The notes beneath the pieces were generated by a model. It saw only the letters and a program-made list of their open reading frames with translations. It searched no databases and was not told where the DNA came from. This document shows positions 24,508-32,857 of a stretch of 64,000 nucleotides of DNA, piece after piece. A program made the position numbers and the translations under genes. Numbering within the stretch: position 1 is the first letter of the stretch; every line of letters begins with the position of its first letter. Source of the DNA: Clostridiaceae bacterium (GTDB lineage: Bacteria > Bacillota > Clostridia > Lachnospirales > Lachnospiraceae); the NCBI GenBank assembly GCA_902362725.1, contig CABIXM010000017.1, forward strand, positions 1 through 64,000. The letters run 5' to 3'.

Positions 24508-24591
24508 TTTTATACTATATCAATAAGAATGAAAGGCAACCGTGGCTGCTTTACGTCTCATGACCTGTCCGCAGCTACGGCAGGGTATACT

Positions 24592-25377
24592 ATGTTAATC
24601 ATACAACCTTCCGGCGGTTTATGCAATAGGATGCGCGTGATTAATTCCGCAAGAGAGCTTTCCAGGCGCAGAAAGGAAAAACTTGTCATCCTCTGGTATC
24701 TGAATCCGGAGCTGAACGCTGCTTTCGAGGATCTGTTTCAGCCCATCCACGAGCCGGATATCATCCTTATCAATATCCGCTCCCTGAAAGACCCCAGAAA
24801 GCTCTACTACCAGCTTTCCGCAGGCCAGCGCTTCGGAAATGACGATATTCTGAACAACAAGACCGACGGCACACTGAACGACAATTTCTACCGGGCATTG
24901 AAAAAACGGGTCTACATCTTCACCTGGGAGCATTTTTATCCGTCGAAGGATTACTCCCTTTTTGTGCCCACTGACGCGCTTCAGAAGCGTGTGGACGCAT
25001 TTACAAAGGACTTTGCGCCCCGCTGCGTGGGCGTCCATATCCGCCGCACTGACAACGCCGTTTCCATGGGCAAGAGCACCACAGAGCAATTCATCGCCGA
25101 GATGGAACAGGAGCTTCTGGCCCACCCGGAGACCCGCTTCTTCCTGGCCACCGACGACCAGCGCGAGGAAGATCTGCTCCGCAGCCGCTTCCCGGGAAAA
25201 ATTATCAGCAATCAATCCCGTACCATCGACCGCAATTCCGTGGCCGGTATGCATGACGCCCTGCTGGATCTCTACTGCCTGGCTGCCAGCGACAAGATCA
25301 TCGGCAGCTACTGGAGCTCCTTTACAGACACAGCAGCCGATATGCGGGGCATCGAGAAGGTCATTGCCGGGGAATAG
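24592..25377 (+). CDS. Fucosyltransferase-like protein (HxRRxD family)
   Basis: 261 residues from the ATG at 24592, which puts the typical opening IIQPSGGLCNRMRVINSARE at the N-terminus; an ATG at 24529 would add 21 residues. GVHIRRTDN at about 147-155 is the HxRRxD donor-site motif shared by alpha-1,2/1,6-fucosyltransferases and O-fucosyltransferases (GT11, GT23, GT65 relatives). With fkp divergent beside it, GDP-fucose is the likely donor. Cytoplasmic, no signal peptide. The ribosome site is weak at both starts. Acceptor unknown. Confidence 0.75.
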   Translation: MLIIQPSGGLCNRMRVINSARELSRRRKEKLVILWYLNPELNAAFEDLFQPIHEPDIILINIRSLKDPRKLYYQLSAGQRFGNDDILNNKTDGTLNDNFYRALKKRVYIFTWEHFYPSKDYSLFVPTDALQKRVDAFTKDFAPRCVGVHIRRTDNAVSMGKSTTEQFIAEMEQELLAHPETRFFLATDDQREEDLLRSRFPGKIISNQSRTIDRNSVAGMHDALLDLYCLAASDKIIGSYWSSFTDTAADMRGIEKVIAGE

Positions 25378-25416
25378 ACGGCGAAACTGTATCACGCTGA
25401 CATCGAAGGAGATTTT

Positions 25417-27990
25417 ATGACTCGAAAATGGATTTACCCGGTGCTTCTGACCGGACTTTTTGCGCTGCTCATCCATCTGTCCCTTCCGGCGGGCTGCGTC
25501 TACGGCTCCACCACGGACTGGCTGAGCCAGCACACAGCCCTGGCTGAGACCATCCGCACAGCCATGCGGGAGCAGCATACGCTCTTGCCTGCCTACCTGC
25601 CTCTGGGCGGCGGCAGCAATGGATTTCAGTTTTCTTATTATGGGTATCTGCGCCCGGACATCCTCATTGGCTGTCTTCTGCCCGCAGTCCCCATGTACAA
25701 AATCGTCATTGCCTATGCGCTGGGCGGCTGCCTCTTAAGCGTGCTGCTCTTCTATCTGCTGCTCCGACGGCACCGGCTGTCCGGCTTTGACTCCTTTATG
25801 GGAAGCGTCCTCTTTCTGACCGCTTCCTGTTTTTTCCATACTCATCGGCAGCTCATGTTCGTAAATTATATGCCGTTTCTGCTGCTGGCCCTTTTATCTG
25901 TGAAAAAGAGCCCCCGACGGATGCCGGCCCTGCTGCCGCTGTGGATGCTGCTGATCTGCCTCCACAGCTTCTACTATGCCCCGGCCTGCTTCGTGGTCAT
26001 CGGCTGGTACTGGGCCTGGCTGTCCGGTCGATATTTCTTCAAGCCCTGGTTTGTCTCCTGCGCCCTGGGCGGCTTTCTGGCTTTTGCACTTCTTTTGCCC
26101 ACCGGCCTGTCCCTTCTGGAGCACCGGCGCGCCTCGGCTTCGGGGGATGCGGGATTAACCACTTTTTTTGAAGATTTCCAGTCCCTGCTTTACAGCTCCT
26201 ACGGGCTGGGCGTGACCCTTATCGTCCTGTATCTGGTGGTGCTGGGCGTGGCCATCCGGAAGTATCGGGCCGTCAGCCTGATCTTTTTGCTGCTGTTCCT
26301 CTGGGGCGGGATCTCCTACCTCCTGAACGCCACCCTTTACGCCCGGGCGAAGATTCTGATGCCGTTTCTGCCGCTGCTTCTGCTCCACTGCGCGCTGATT
26401 CTGTCGGATCTGAAAAACGGTCGCGTGAGCTTCCGGCTCTGGCCGTTCCCATTGCTATTTGCGGTCATTTTCCGCTACCTGCATAAGAGCTACTGGACGC
26501 TGGTACAGGCGGACTTTCTCTTTCTGCTGGCTGTGGTGCTGCTGGCCATGGCAGTCAGTGAGGATCGGGCCGAAGCTTCCGAAGGCGCTGCCCCTGTGGC
26601 AGGTTCGGGACTTCGCTATCTGTTGTCCCGCTTCGCGTTTCTCTGTCTCCTGATTATGCCCTGTCTCTTCTTCCTTCGCTCGGCTTCGAAGGAAAAATTT
26701 GTCACCCAGGCTGATATGGATGCCGCCATTGAAAAACCTGCCCTGACCCTGTATACGGACTCCCTGTACCGCTATGATTCTCTGGTTCATCCGTTAGTCA
26801 ACGGTAACCGGGACGCGTCATCCGTCCGCAGTAAGAGCTCCATGTACTCGTCGGTCTACAGTAATGAATACTCCCGAGTGTACTATGACTACCTGAAAAC
26901 CCCGGTGCAGATTAATAACCGGCTGGCCATCCTGACCGCCAACAACCCGTTTCTGCTGAATTTTATGGGCATCCGTTATCTGGAGACCAGCCCATCCCAG
27001 GTACCTGCAGGCTACCGGGTGCTCTGGGAAAATGATACGATGGCTGTCTCGGAAAATGAATCCGTGCTGCCGATGGCCTATCTGACCAGCGATACCATGA
27101 CCGACACCCTGTTCAACCGAATCAAAGGCTGGGAGCAGGCCGAGGCCCTGACCCGCACCACCGTGATTCCGGACGAAGCAGCTGACAGCTCCACCATTTC
27201 CGGTAAATCTTCTTCTGAAAAAGAAGAAGGCTGGCGCACAAAAATCCGGTACTACCAGCCTCTCTGGTCTTCCAAAGAAATCCCGGCCACGGTGCAGCTT
27301 GCCGCCTCCGGGGACGCCAAAAACCGCTCCTACGATCTCAAGGTCACCCGTGACAGCACCGTGATCCTGAACTTCCAAACCCCCGTTCAGGAACAACTCC
27401 TGCTGCTCCGCTTCGACGTGGCCAACCACACCGGCAAGGCTGTGACTATCACCATCAACGGCGTGAAAAACAAACTGTCCGCACCCGGCGCAGCCTATCC
27501 CAACGGAAACGGGACCTTCCAGTATCAGTTTCTCTCCGCCTCCGTGGACGGCGTGGCAGACTCTGGGCAGGGCATCACAAAATTGAAAATTAAGCTGCCC
27601 AAAGGGCATTATACATTGAAAAATATCCGGTTCGGTCTCTTAGACGCTTCGGTGTTCCAGGAGAAGGCCTGGACGGCTGTGGAAGCGCTGGACTGCGATA
27701 CTACGAAAAATGAGATCCTGGCCTGCAAGGCTTCCGCCGATACGGACTGCTGGTTCGTCACTTCCATTCCCATGCAGAAGGGCATGAAGCTCTATGTGGA
27801 TGGGGTGGCTACGGAATTGTATACGGTCAATACCGCATTCGCAGGCGCAAAGCTTCCGGCCGGGGAGCATGAGATCCGTCTGTGCCTGACGCCGCCGGGG
27901 ATGAAGGCCGGAATCGCGATAAGCGGGCTGGCCGGGCTTGTATGGCTGGCGATTCTGGCGGGGCGGGGATATCGGAAAATCCGAAGGTAA
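25417..27990 (+). CDS. YfhO-like large membrane glycosyltransferase
   Basis: 857 residues. About twelve membrane helices over the first 435 residues, a large outside region (about 440-830), and a last membrane helix before the C-terminus. The first loop has STTDWLSQHTALAETIR and LPLGGGSNGFQFSYYGYLRPD, fitting the YfhO family (GT-C type), whose members in Bacillus and Listeria glycosylate lipoteichoic acid with a sugar from an undecaprenyl carrier. The GtrB/CsbB-like GT2 at 16.3 kb could make that carrier. Start ATG follows GAAGGAG; 39 bp after the fucosyltransferase gene. Confidence 0.85.
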   Translation: MTRKWIYPVLLTGLFALLIHLSLPAGCVYGSTTDWLSQHTALAETIRTAMREQHTLLPAYLPLGGGSNGFQFSYYGYLRPDILIGCLLPAVPMYKIVIAYALGGCLLSVLLFYLLLRRHRLSGFDSFMGSVLFLTASCFFHTHRQLMFVNYMPFLLLALLSVKKSPRRMPALLPLWMLLICLHSFYYAPACFVVIGWYWAWLSGRYFFKPWFVSCALGGFLAFALLLPTGLSLLEHRRASASGDAGLTTFFEDFQSLLYSSYGLGVTLIVLYLVVLGVAIRKYRAVSLIFLLLFLWGGISYLLNATLYARAKILMPFLPLLLLHCALILSDLKNGRVSFRLWPFPLLFAVIFRYLHKSYWTLVQADFLFLLAVVLLAMAVSEDRAEASEGAAPVAGSGLRYLLSRFAFLCLLIMPCLFFLRSASKEKFVTQADMDAAIEKPALTLYTDSLYRYDSLVHPLVNGNRDASSVRSKSSMYSSVYSNEYSRVYYDYLKTPVQINNRLAILTANNPFLLNFMGIRYLETSPSQVPAGYRVLWENDTMAVSENESVLPMAYLTSDTMTDTLFNRIKGWEQAEALTRTTVIPDEAADSSTISGKSSSEKEEGWRTKIRYYQPLWSSKEIPATVQLAASGDAKNRSYDLKVTRDSTVILNFQTPVQEQLLLLRFDVANHTGKAVTITINGVKNKLSAPGAAYPNGNGTFQYQFLSASVDGVADSGQGITKLKIKLPKGHYTLKNIRFGLLDASVFQEKAWTAVEALDCDTTKNEILACKASADTDCWFVTSIPMQKGMKLYVDGVATELYTVNTAFAGAKLPAGEHEIRLCLTPPGMKAGIAISGLAGLVWLAILAGRGYRKIRR

Positions 27991-27993
27991 GAA

Positions 27994-28063
27994 AGAATCC
28001 TGCTTCGCAGGATTCTCCGCCTGCGGCGGGTCGCTTTAGCGACATGATTCCTTTCCGCCGCAG
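27994..28063. repeat. Three back-to-back hairpins with an alternative long pairing
   Basis: Starting three bases after the YfhO stop: a 10-bp stem AGAATCCTGC/GCAGGATTCT (27994-28016), CCGCC/GGCGG (28017-28029), and GTCGCT/AGCGAC (28030-28043), with no spacer bases between them. CTGCGGCGG (28021-28029) can instead pair with CCGCCGCAG (28055-28063), enclosing the third hairpin. No T-run follows. Confidence 0.7.
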
Positions 28064-28077
28064 TGCGATAATATTTT

Positions 28078-28116
28078 TATGTAATAGGGGATTCCATAGG
28101 AATTTCCTATTACATA
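28078..28116. repeat. 11-bp inverted repeat downstream of the YfhO-like gene
   Basis: TATGTAATAGG (28078-28088) and CCTATTACATA (28106-28116), a perfect dyad with a 17-nt centre that is itself partly self-complementary. Its role is unknown; it lies between two other hairpin groups. Confidence 0.7.
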
Positions 28117-28120
28117 ACAA

Positions 28121-28170
28121 AAAGAGTATGTAACGCATTCTTACTTTCCTGAAATGGTTACATACTCTTT
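28121..28170. terminator. Bidirectional terminator between convergent operons
   Basis: AAAGAGTATGTAAC (28121-28134) pairs perfectly over 14 bp with GTTACATACTCTTT (28157-28170), with A-rich and T-rich flanks. It separates the plus-strand YfhO gene from the minus-strand ABC operon. Confidence 0.8.
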
Positions 28171-28198
28171 CTATTTTCCATATTCTCTTTCTTCGCTT

Positions 28199-29008
28199 TT
28201 ACTGTGCCGCGTCGGAAAGCAGGATCCGGTCATTGTCCAGCTCATGTCCTGCGCCTGCCTTGAAGCGGGTCAGCAGATCTTCCACGGTCATATGCTTTCG
28301 CTCTTCTCCGCCCACGTCCAGGACGATATTGCCGTCGGCCATCATCAGGGTCCGATTGCCCAGCTCCAGGGCCTGGCGCATGTTGTGGGTGATCATCATG
28401 CAGGTGATCTGTTCCTGCTCCACGATATCTTTCGTCAGCTGCAGCACCTTCTCCGCTGTCGCCGGATCCAGGGCTGCCGTGTGCTCATCGAGCAGCAGAA
28501 GCTTCGGCGTCACTAAGGTTGACATCAGTAAGGTCAGCGCCTGACGCTGTCCGCCGGAGAGCAGGCCGACCGGCTGCTTCATCCGGTCTTCCAGTCCCAT
28601 ATTTAGCAGGGACAGGCGCTCCCGGAATACTTCTTTATCCTTCTTCGAGATGCGGGAAAAGGCGGAAGTTCCCCTGGATGCACGTAAGTAGGCCAGCGCC
28701 AGATTTTCCTCGATGGTCATGCCCGGGGCCGTTCCCTTCAAGGGATCCTGGAACAGGCGGCCGATGAAGCGACTGCGCTTATACTCCGGCAGGAAGGTGA
28801 TGTCTTCGCCGTCCACCATCACCGCGCCCTCGTCCACATAGAAGCCGCCTGCAATGGCATTGAACAGGGTGGATTTTCCGGCTCCGTTGGAGCCGATGAT
28901 GGTCACAAAATCCCCGTGATCCAGATGCAGAGAGAGACCGGACAGGGCGCTCTTCGCATTGACCGTCCCCGGGTTAAAGGTTTTCGATATGTTCTGAATG
29001 TCCAGCAT
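28199..29008 (-). CDS. ABC transporter ATPase of TrpXYZ-type amino-acid importer
   Basis: 269 residues with Walker A GSNGAGKST, signature LLSGGQRQALTL and Walker B LLLLDEHTAALDP. Belongs to the branched-chain/TrpZ-like ATPase group. It energises the permease encoded directly upstream; the two genes overlap at TAATG. The T-box leader with a Trp codon at the front of this operon points to tryptophan (or a precursor) as cargo. The gene ends near a bidirectional terminator. Confidence 0.9.
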   Translation of the reverse strand: MLDIQNISKTFNPGTVNAKSALSGLSLHLDHGDFVTIIGSNGAGKSTLFNAIAGGFYVDEGAVMVDGEDITFLPEYKRSRFIGRLFQDPLKGTAPGMTIEENLALAYLRASRGTSAFSRISKKDKEVFRERLSLLNMGLEDRMKQPVGLLSGGQRQALTLLMSTLVTPKLLLLDEHTAALDPATAEKVLQLTKDIVEQEQITCMMITHNMRQALELGNRTLMMADGNIVLDVGGEERKHMTVEDLLTRFKAGAGHELDNDRILLSDAAQ

Positions 29009-29931
29009 TAGAAACGGCCCCCTTTCACGGTATGTGCCTTTTTCCGGGCGTTTTTCCGCTTCTGGAAGGCCGCCCAGTTCTTCATGGTCGGGAACGCGAT
29101 GGCCAGGGCCACGATAATCGCAGTCACCAGCTTCAGCCCCTGTACCGGCATAATTTTTGTATACAATACAATCGCGTAGATAAAACGATAGATAATCGAA
29201 CCAATCACAGCCGCCAACGCGCCTTTTACCACGCTTTTGCGGCCCAGCACGGTCTCACCGATGATCAGACAGGCCAGACCGATGACCACGATTCCGGTGC
29301 CGCCGTTGATGTCGGCAGTATTCTGATACTGGCCCACCATGGCGCCGGAGAGAGCCGTCAGCGCATTGGCCACGCACAGGCCTACGGTGATGGTAAAGGT
29401 CGGATTTACCGAAGAAGCACGCACCATATCGATATTATCGCCGGTGGCGCGGATGGAGAGACCAAGTCGGGTACTCAGGAACAGCACCAGCAGCACGCCT
29501 GCCAGAATCACAACGGTTCCGGCCAGCAGCACCTCATACCACTGTCCGCCGATGCCGGTTTGCTGGAACAGGGTGAAAATGGTGGCAGTCTTCAGGAGGC
29601 TCACATTGGCGCTCCATTTCATAACCATCAGGTTAATCGTATATAGTCCCATATTGGTAACGATTCCGGCCAGGATGGACGGTACGCCCAGGCGGGTCTG
29701 CTGGAATGCGGTCACGAAACCTGCGCAGACGCCTGCCGCCATAGCCGCGGGGATGGCCAGGAACGGATGTCCGGCTGCCGCCATGGTGACGGATACCGCC
29801 GTGCCCAGTACGAAGCAGCCGTCGGTGGTCATATCGGCAATGTCCAATACACGGAAGCTTAAGAACAGGGCCATGGGGATCAACGCGTACAGGAAGCCCA
29901 ATTCCAGGGCCGTTTGTAAAATATGTAACAC
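29008..29931 (-). CDS. ABC transporter permease of TrpXYZ-type importer
   Basis: About 307 residues and eight or nine membrane segments, LIV/ribose-permease fold: SFRVLDIADMTTDGCFVLG, GVPSILAGIVTNMGLYTIN and GLACLIIGETVLGRKS. The family is found with PF04392-type binding lipoproteins and a single ATPase, as here. A GTG at 29931 with GGAGGT six bases upstream is chosen; the ATG at 29949 has its ribosome site inside the coding part. Function as tryptophan permease rests on the T-box upstream. Confidence 0.88.
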   Translation of the reverse strand: MLHILQTALELGFLYALIPMALFLSFRVLDIADMTTDGCFVLGTAVSVTMAAAGHPFLAIPAAMAAGVCAGFVTAFQQTRLGVPSILAGIVTNMGLYTINLMVMKWSANVSLLKTATIFTLFQQTGIGGQWYEVLLAGTVVILAGVLLVLFLSTRLGLSIRATGDNIDMVRASSVNPTFTITVGLCVANALTALSGAMVGQYQNTADINGGTGIVVIGLACLIIGETVLGRKSVVKGALAAVIGSIIYRFIYAIVLYTKIMPVQGLKLVTAIIVALAIAFPTMKNWAAFQKRKNARKKAHTVKGGRF

Positions 29932-30025
29932 AGGAACACCTCCATACATAAAGATGGGCAGGACAGCCGCATTTTAGAGATTGCCGCTGTCCTGCTTTCT
30001 TGTCTCTTCTTATTTAAAATCTTTT

Positions 30026-31090
30026 TTATTCCTCAGTGGTCTGAACCTCTACGACAGTTCCCATATCATTGAATACGGAGTAATCGATGCCAAGAGTCGC
30101 TGCTGTCTCCGTGTTGACGGTGATGATGCCGCCCTCTGTTACGTAGTAGTCCTCCAGGCCGTCCATGCCCTCTGTCATAGCGGTGTATGCCAGGTCAGCC
30201 GTCTGAGCGCCAAGGTCTGTGTAGTTCACGCCGCAGGTGGCGAACGCGCCGTTTCTTACGAAGGAATCTGCTCCGGTGTAGTGCGGGATGCCAGCCTTTG
30301 CAAGATCCTCATAGATAGCCAGCTCTGCCGCCATGATGACATTGTCGGTCGGTGTGAAGATAGCGTCTACCTTGTCAGCTACCAGAGAGGAGGCCGCTGC
30401 GATTACCTCGTCGTTGGTATTGGCCGGCTGCTCGGTGTAATTGATGCCTTTTTCCTCCAGGTATGCCTTTGCGTCCGCAATCGGCTTTGTGGAGTTGGCC
30501 TCAGACAGGGAGTACAGAAGGCCTACCTTCTGGATGTCCGGGTTCTGGGCAAACATCATTTCCATAATCTTATTGGTATCCAGAGCGTCGCTGGTTCCTG
30601 TTACGTAGTCGATGCCGGTCAGCTCTGCTGCCTCCGGGTCAGAAATTGCCGCGAAGATCACCGGCGTCTGGGTATCCTGAGCGCATACAGTCATGACCTG
30701 TGCTGCCAGAGTCGCAATCGGGATGATGGCGTCTACACCGTCCGCGATAGCCTGGTCGCCAATCTGCTTCAGGGTCGTCTGGTCGTTCTGTCCGGAATAA
30801 ATCTCGTAATGGATGGTTACATTGTTATCCTTCGCAATCTGGTCCAGCTCTGCCGCTACCGCGTTGGCGATTTCATCCAGGGAAGCGTGATCGAGCTGCT
30901 TTACAATGGCTACGTTGTACTCTGCAGTGTCGCCGGACGCCGCGTCTGTGTCAGCGTCGGTCTCTGCCGCGGTGCTGGAAGCTCCGGTGTCTGCGGAGGT
31001 ATCGGCCTTGGATCCACATCCTACCATGGAAAATGTCAGTGCTGCCGCACAACCAAAAGCTACCAGTTTCTTGAGAGTCATGTTTTTCAT
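30026..31090 (-). CDS. ABC substrate-binding lipoprotein, TrpX-like
   Basis: 354 residues from the ATG at 31090 (GGAG upstream). Signal peptide with lipobox SMVGC, then an acidic Ala/Thr/Asp linker, then a PF04392-type (ABC_sub_bind) domain: NVAIVKQLDHASLDEIANAV, GVDAIIPIATLAAQ, PVIFAAISDPEAA and VDAIFTPTDNVIMAAE. This family serves amino-acid uptake, tryptophan in streptococcal TrpX. First gene after a T-box leader whose specifier is UGG. A longer start (31105) is possible, but its ribosome site is poorer. Confidence 0.9.
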   Translation of the reverse strand: MKNMTLKKLVAFGCAAALTFSMVGCGSKADTSADTGASSTAAETDADTDAASGDTAEYNVAIVKQLDHASLDEIANAVAAELDQIAKDNNVTIHYEIYSGQNDQTTLKQIGDQAIADGVDAIIPIATLAAQVMTVCAQDTQTPVIFAAISDPEAAELTGIDYVTGTSDALDTNKIMEMMFAQNPDIQKVGLLYSLSEANSTKPIADAKAYLEEKGINYTEQPANTNDEVIAAASSLVADKVDAIFTPTDNVIMAAELAIYEDLAKAGIPHYTGADSFVRNGAFATCGVNYTDLGAQTADLAYTAMTEGMDGLEDYYVTEGGIITVNTETAATLGIDYSVFNDMGTVVEVQTTEE

Positions 31091-31220
31091 AATTTTGTTC
31101 TCCATTCTTTTTTAATTTAGATGGCAGATGTAACAGTCCGCCTTGCCGGAGCTGACTGTCTGGAGGAAAGTATCATTCGTCCTACCCCCGCCAGGTAAAG
31201 CCTGAGAACACTCCGTGTTC

Positions 31221-31317
31221 CCAGGCTCGCGGCTGTTCGCCGCATGTTCAGATATGAATTCAAACTGGCTGATGTGCAAGCACCTCATCCAGTTTGAATT
31301 CATATCTGAACGCCTGG
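31221..31317. repeat. 23-bp perfect inverted repeat between T-box and trpX-like gene
   Basis: Arms 31246-31268 and 31289-31311 are perfect reverse complements around a 20-nt loop. CCAGGC (31221-31226) and GCCTGG (31312-31317) pair outside them, with a small GCGGC/GCCGC hairpin bulging from one arm. A further hairpin (AGAACA/TGTTC) lies at about 31200-31222. The whole 31100-31330 leader is thus highly structured and lies downstream of the T-box terminator. Confidence 0.85.
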
Positions 31318-31332
31318 CTCATTAGGTATACG

Positions 31333-31625
31333 AAAAAAACGCCTTTGCCCCATATATATGGGACAAAAGCGTCATATACTTCTGCGATACCACCCAAATT
31401 GACATTTCCTGCGAAATGTCCGCTCGCTACACGTACCATCATACGTGCCCCGATGGATAACGGGTGGGGTCCCGTCAGCTTCTACTTGACCGTCTGCTCG
31501 TTCAAAGCCGCCCTCCGAAGTCCATTCACCGACTGCCTCACGCTCCGTTTCCACCCTCCGGAACTCTCTGTAGATCCGCATCTGTCCGCTACTACTCTTC
31601 TTCACAGGTTTCTCTGTTTGATGTT
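31333..31625 (-). promoter_or_regulatory. T-box riboswitch, specifier UGG (tryptophan)
   Basis: Read on the minus strand: a stem I region with AGTAGTAGCGGACAG, then a specifier loop GTGAATGGACTT, where GAA-UGG-AC places UGG at 31524-31522. Next comes the T-box core TGGGTGGTATCGCAG (about 31397-31381), and finally a terminator GACGCTTTTGTCCCAT/GGGCAAAGGCG followed by TTTTTTT (31373-31333). Uncharged tRNA-Trp should stabilise the antiterminator and turn on the ABC importer when tryptophan is short. Confidence 0.9.
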
Positions 31626-31631
31626 GTTTGT

Positions 31632-31660
31632 ATTATATGCACGTTTTTCCGGTTTGTCAA
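31632..31660 (-). promoter_or_regulatory. Consensus promoter of the T-box operon
   Basis: Minus strand TTGACA (31660-31655), 17 bp, TATAAT (31637-31632): a perfect sigma-A promoter. Transcription should start near 31625, just ahead of the T-box stem I. Confidence 0.9.
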
Positions 31661-31715
31661 TAGTTTTCTAAAAATTTGTTTTATTCGTTTAGCTTATTAA
31701 AGTCTTACGCTACCA

Positions 31716-31767
31716 GAAGAGAGAACTATCCCCGCCAACCTCAGTGAGCGGAGATAGTTTTCTCTTC
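31716..31767. terminator. Hairpin at the end of the second glycan operon
   Basis: GAAGAGAGAACTATC pairs with GATAGTTTTCTCTTC with one mismatch, just beyond the GT2 stop at 31781. No clear T-run follows on the minus strand, so it may protect the 3' end as much as terminate. Confidence 0.55.
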
Positions 31768-31780
31768 GTCCGTCTGTATT

Positions 31781-32857
31781 CTACTGTCTTTTATACTCTC
31801 TCCCGAGATAATAATTCACCTTAAAGAACACCAGCACCAGCCAGTAACACAGGTTATAATGTCCCGTCCGCATCAGCCACAGATACAGCCGGATGGACAC
31901 CGACAGCTTATCCATCGTATGCTCCTCGATGGCCTCCCGAACTTCCGGATCCTCGCAGATTCGTCGCACATTCGCCACCACCGTCCGCCGCCCGGACTTA
32001 TAATTCCGATAGATCTCATTCTTCACGGCCAGCACCGCCAGTCCCAGAAAATCATTCCGGATCTGCGCCGTAAAATCATAGACGCCCTTGGCGTCGCTGA
32101 TGGCCTGCAGCCGCGCTCTCAGAAGCTTCACCTTCTCGATATAGCCACTGTCATACTGTCCCGTAATCGACTTGTTATTAATCCAATAGTGATAGGGATA
32201 AAAATTCTGTACCACGCACAGCTTCTGCGTATCCAGAAGCACCGGGAACGTAATCTGCATATCCTCCCCCACCGCCACCCGGTCGTCGCAGAACTGCACA
32301 TTCGCCCGCAGAAGCTCTGTCCGGAAAATCTTCGTCACCCGGGCCGACTGCAGCGTCCGGCCGAAGAAATAGCCGTCATTGATGAGCGTCGGAAACATCG
32401 CTTCCAGAGCCTTCCGGTCATAGACCTCCTTCTTGAAATTGGAAATTTCATCCCGACCCGGGATCTTCGGATCCTCAAAATCAAAGGTCAGTCCGCAGAC
32501 CGTCACGTCCGCGTCCTCCCGCTGGGCCAGTGTCAGCATCCGCTCATACATATCCGGATCAATCCAGTCGTCGCTGTCCACAAAGCCCGTATATTCCCCG
32601 GTCGCCAGCGCAAGTCCCGCTTTCCAGGCGGTCGTCAGGCCGCCGTTTGGCTTGTGAAGCACCCGGATATTCGTGTGCTTCTTCGCATAAGCATCGCACA
32701 TGGCCCCGGATCCGTCCGTGGAGCCGTCGTCCACCAGAATAATCTCCAGATCGGCTACAGTCTGATTTAAAATACTGTCCACACAGCGCTTCAGATATTG
32801 CTCCACATTGTAGACCGGAACAATCACACTCAATCTTTTACTGTTTTTCACTTTCAC
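31781..32857 (-). CDS. GT2 glycosyltransferase (third of a tandem trio)
   Basis: 358 residues. LSVIVPVYNVEQYLKRCVDS, IILVDDGSTDGSG, GFVDSDDWIDPDMYE (the DxD-type site) are standard GT2 family markers. The C-terminal half is long and basic, with no clear membrane helix. It is a close relative of the two genes upstream and overlaps the preceding one by 20 bp, so the trio probably arose by duplication and acts in sequence on one repeat unit. Specificity unknown. Confidence 0.9.
   Translation of the reverse strand: MKVKNSKRLSVIVPVYNVEQYLKRCVDSILNQTVADLEIILVDDGSTDGSGAMCDAYAKKHTNIRVLHKPNGGLTTAWKAGLALATGEYTGFVDSDDWIDPDMYERMLTLAQREDADVTVCGLTFDFEDPKIPGRDEISNFKKEVYDRKALEAMFPTLINDGYFFGRTLQSARVTKIFRTELLRANVQFCDDRVAVGEDMQITFPVLLDTQKLCVVQNFYPYHYWINNKSITGQYDSGYIEKVKLLRARLQAISDAKGVYDFTAQIRNDFLGLAVLAVKNEIYRNYKSGRRTVVANVRRICEDPEVREAIEEHTMDKLSVSIRLYLWLMRTGHYNLCYWLVLVFFKVNYYLGREYKRQ

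Noticed and set aside
29981..31120. 379-residue plus-strand frame rich in Cys, Val and Arg
   Set aside because: Complete antisense of the TrpX-like lipoprotein gene; composition is typical of a shadow frame.
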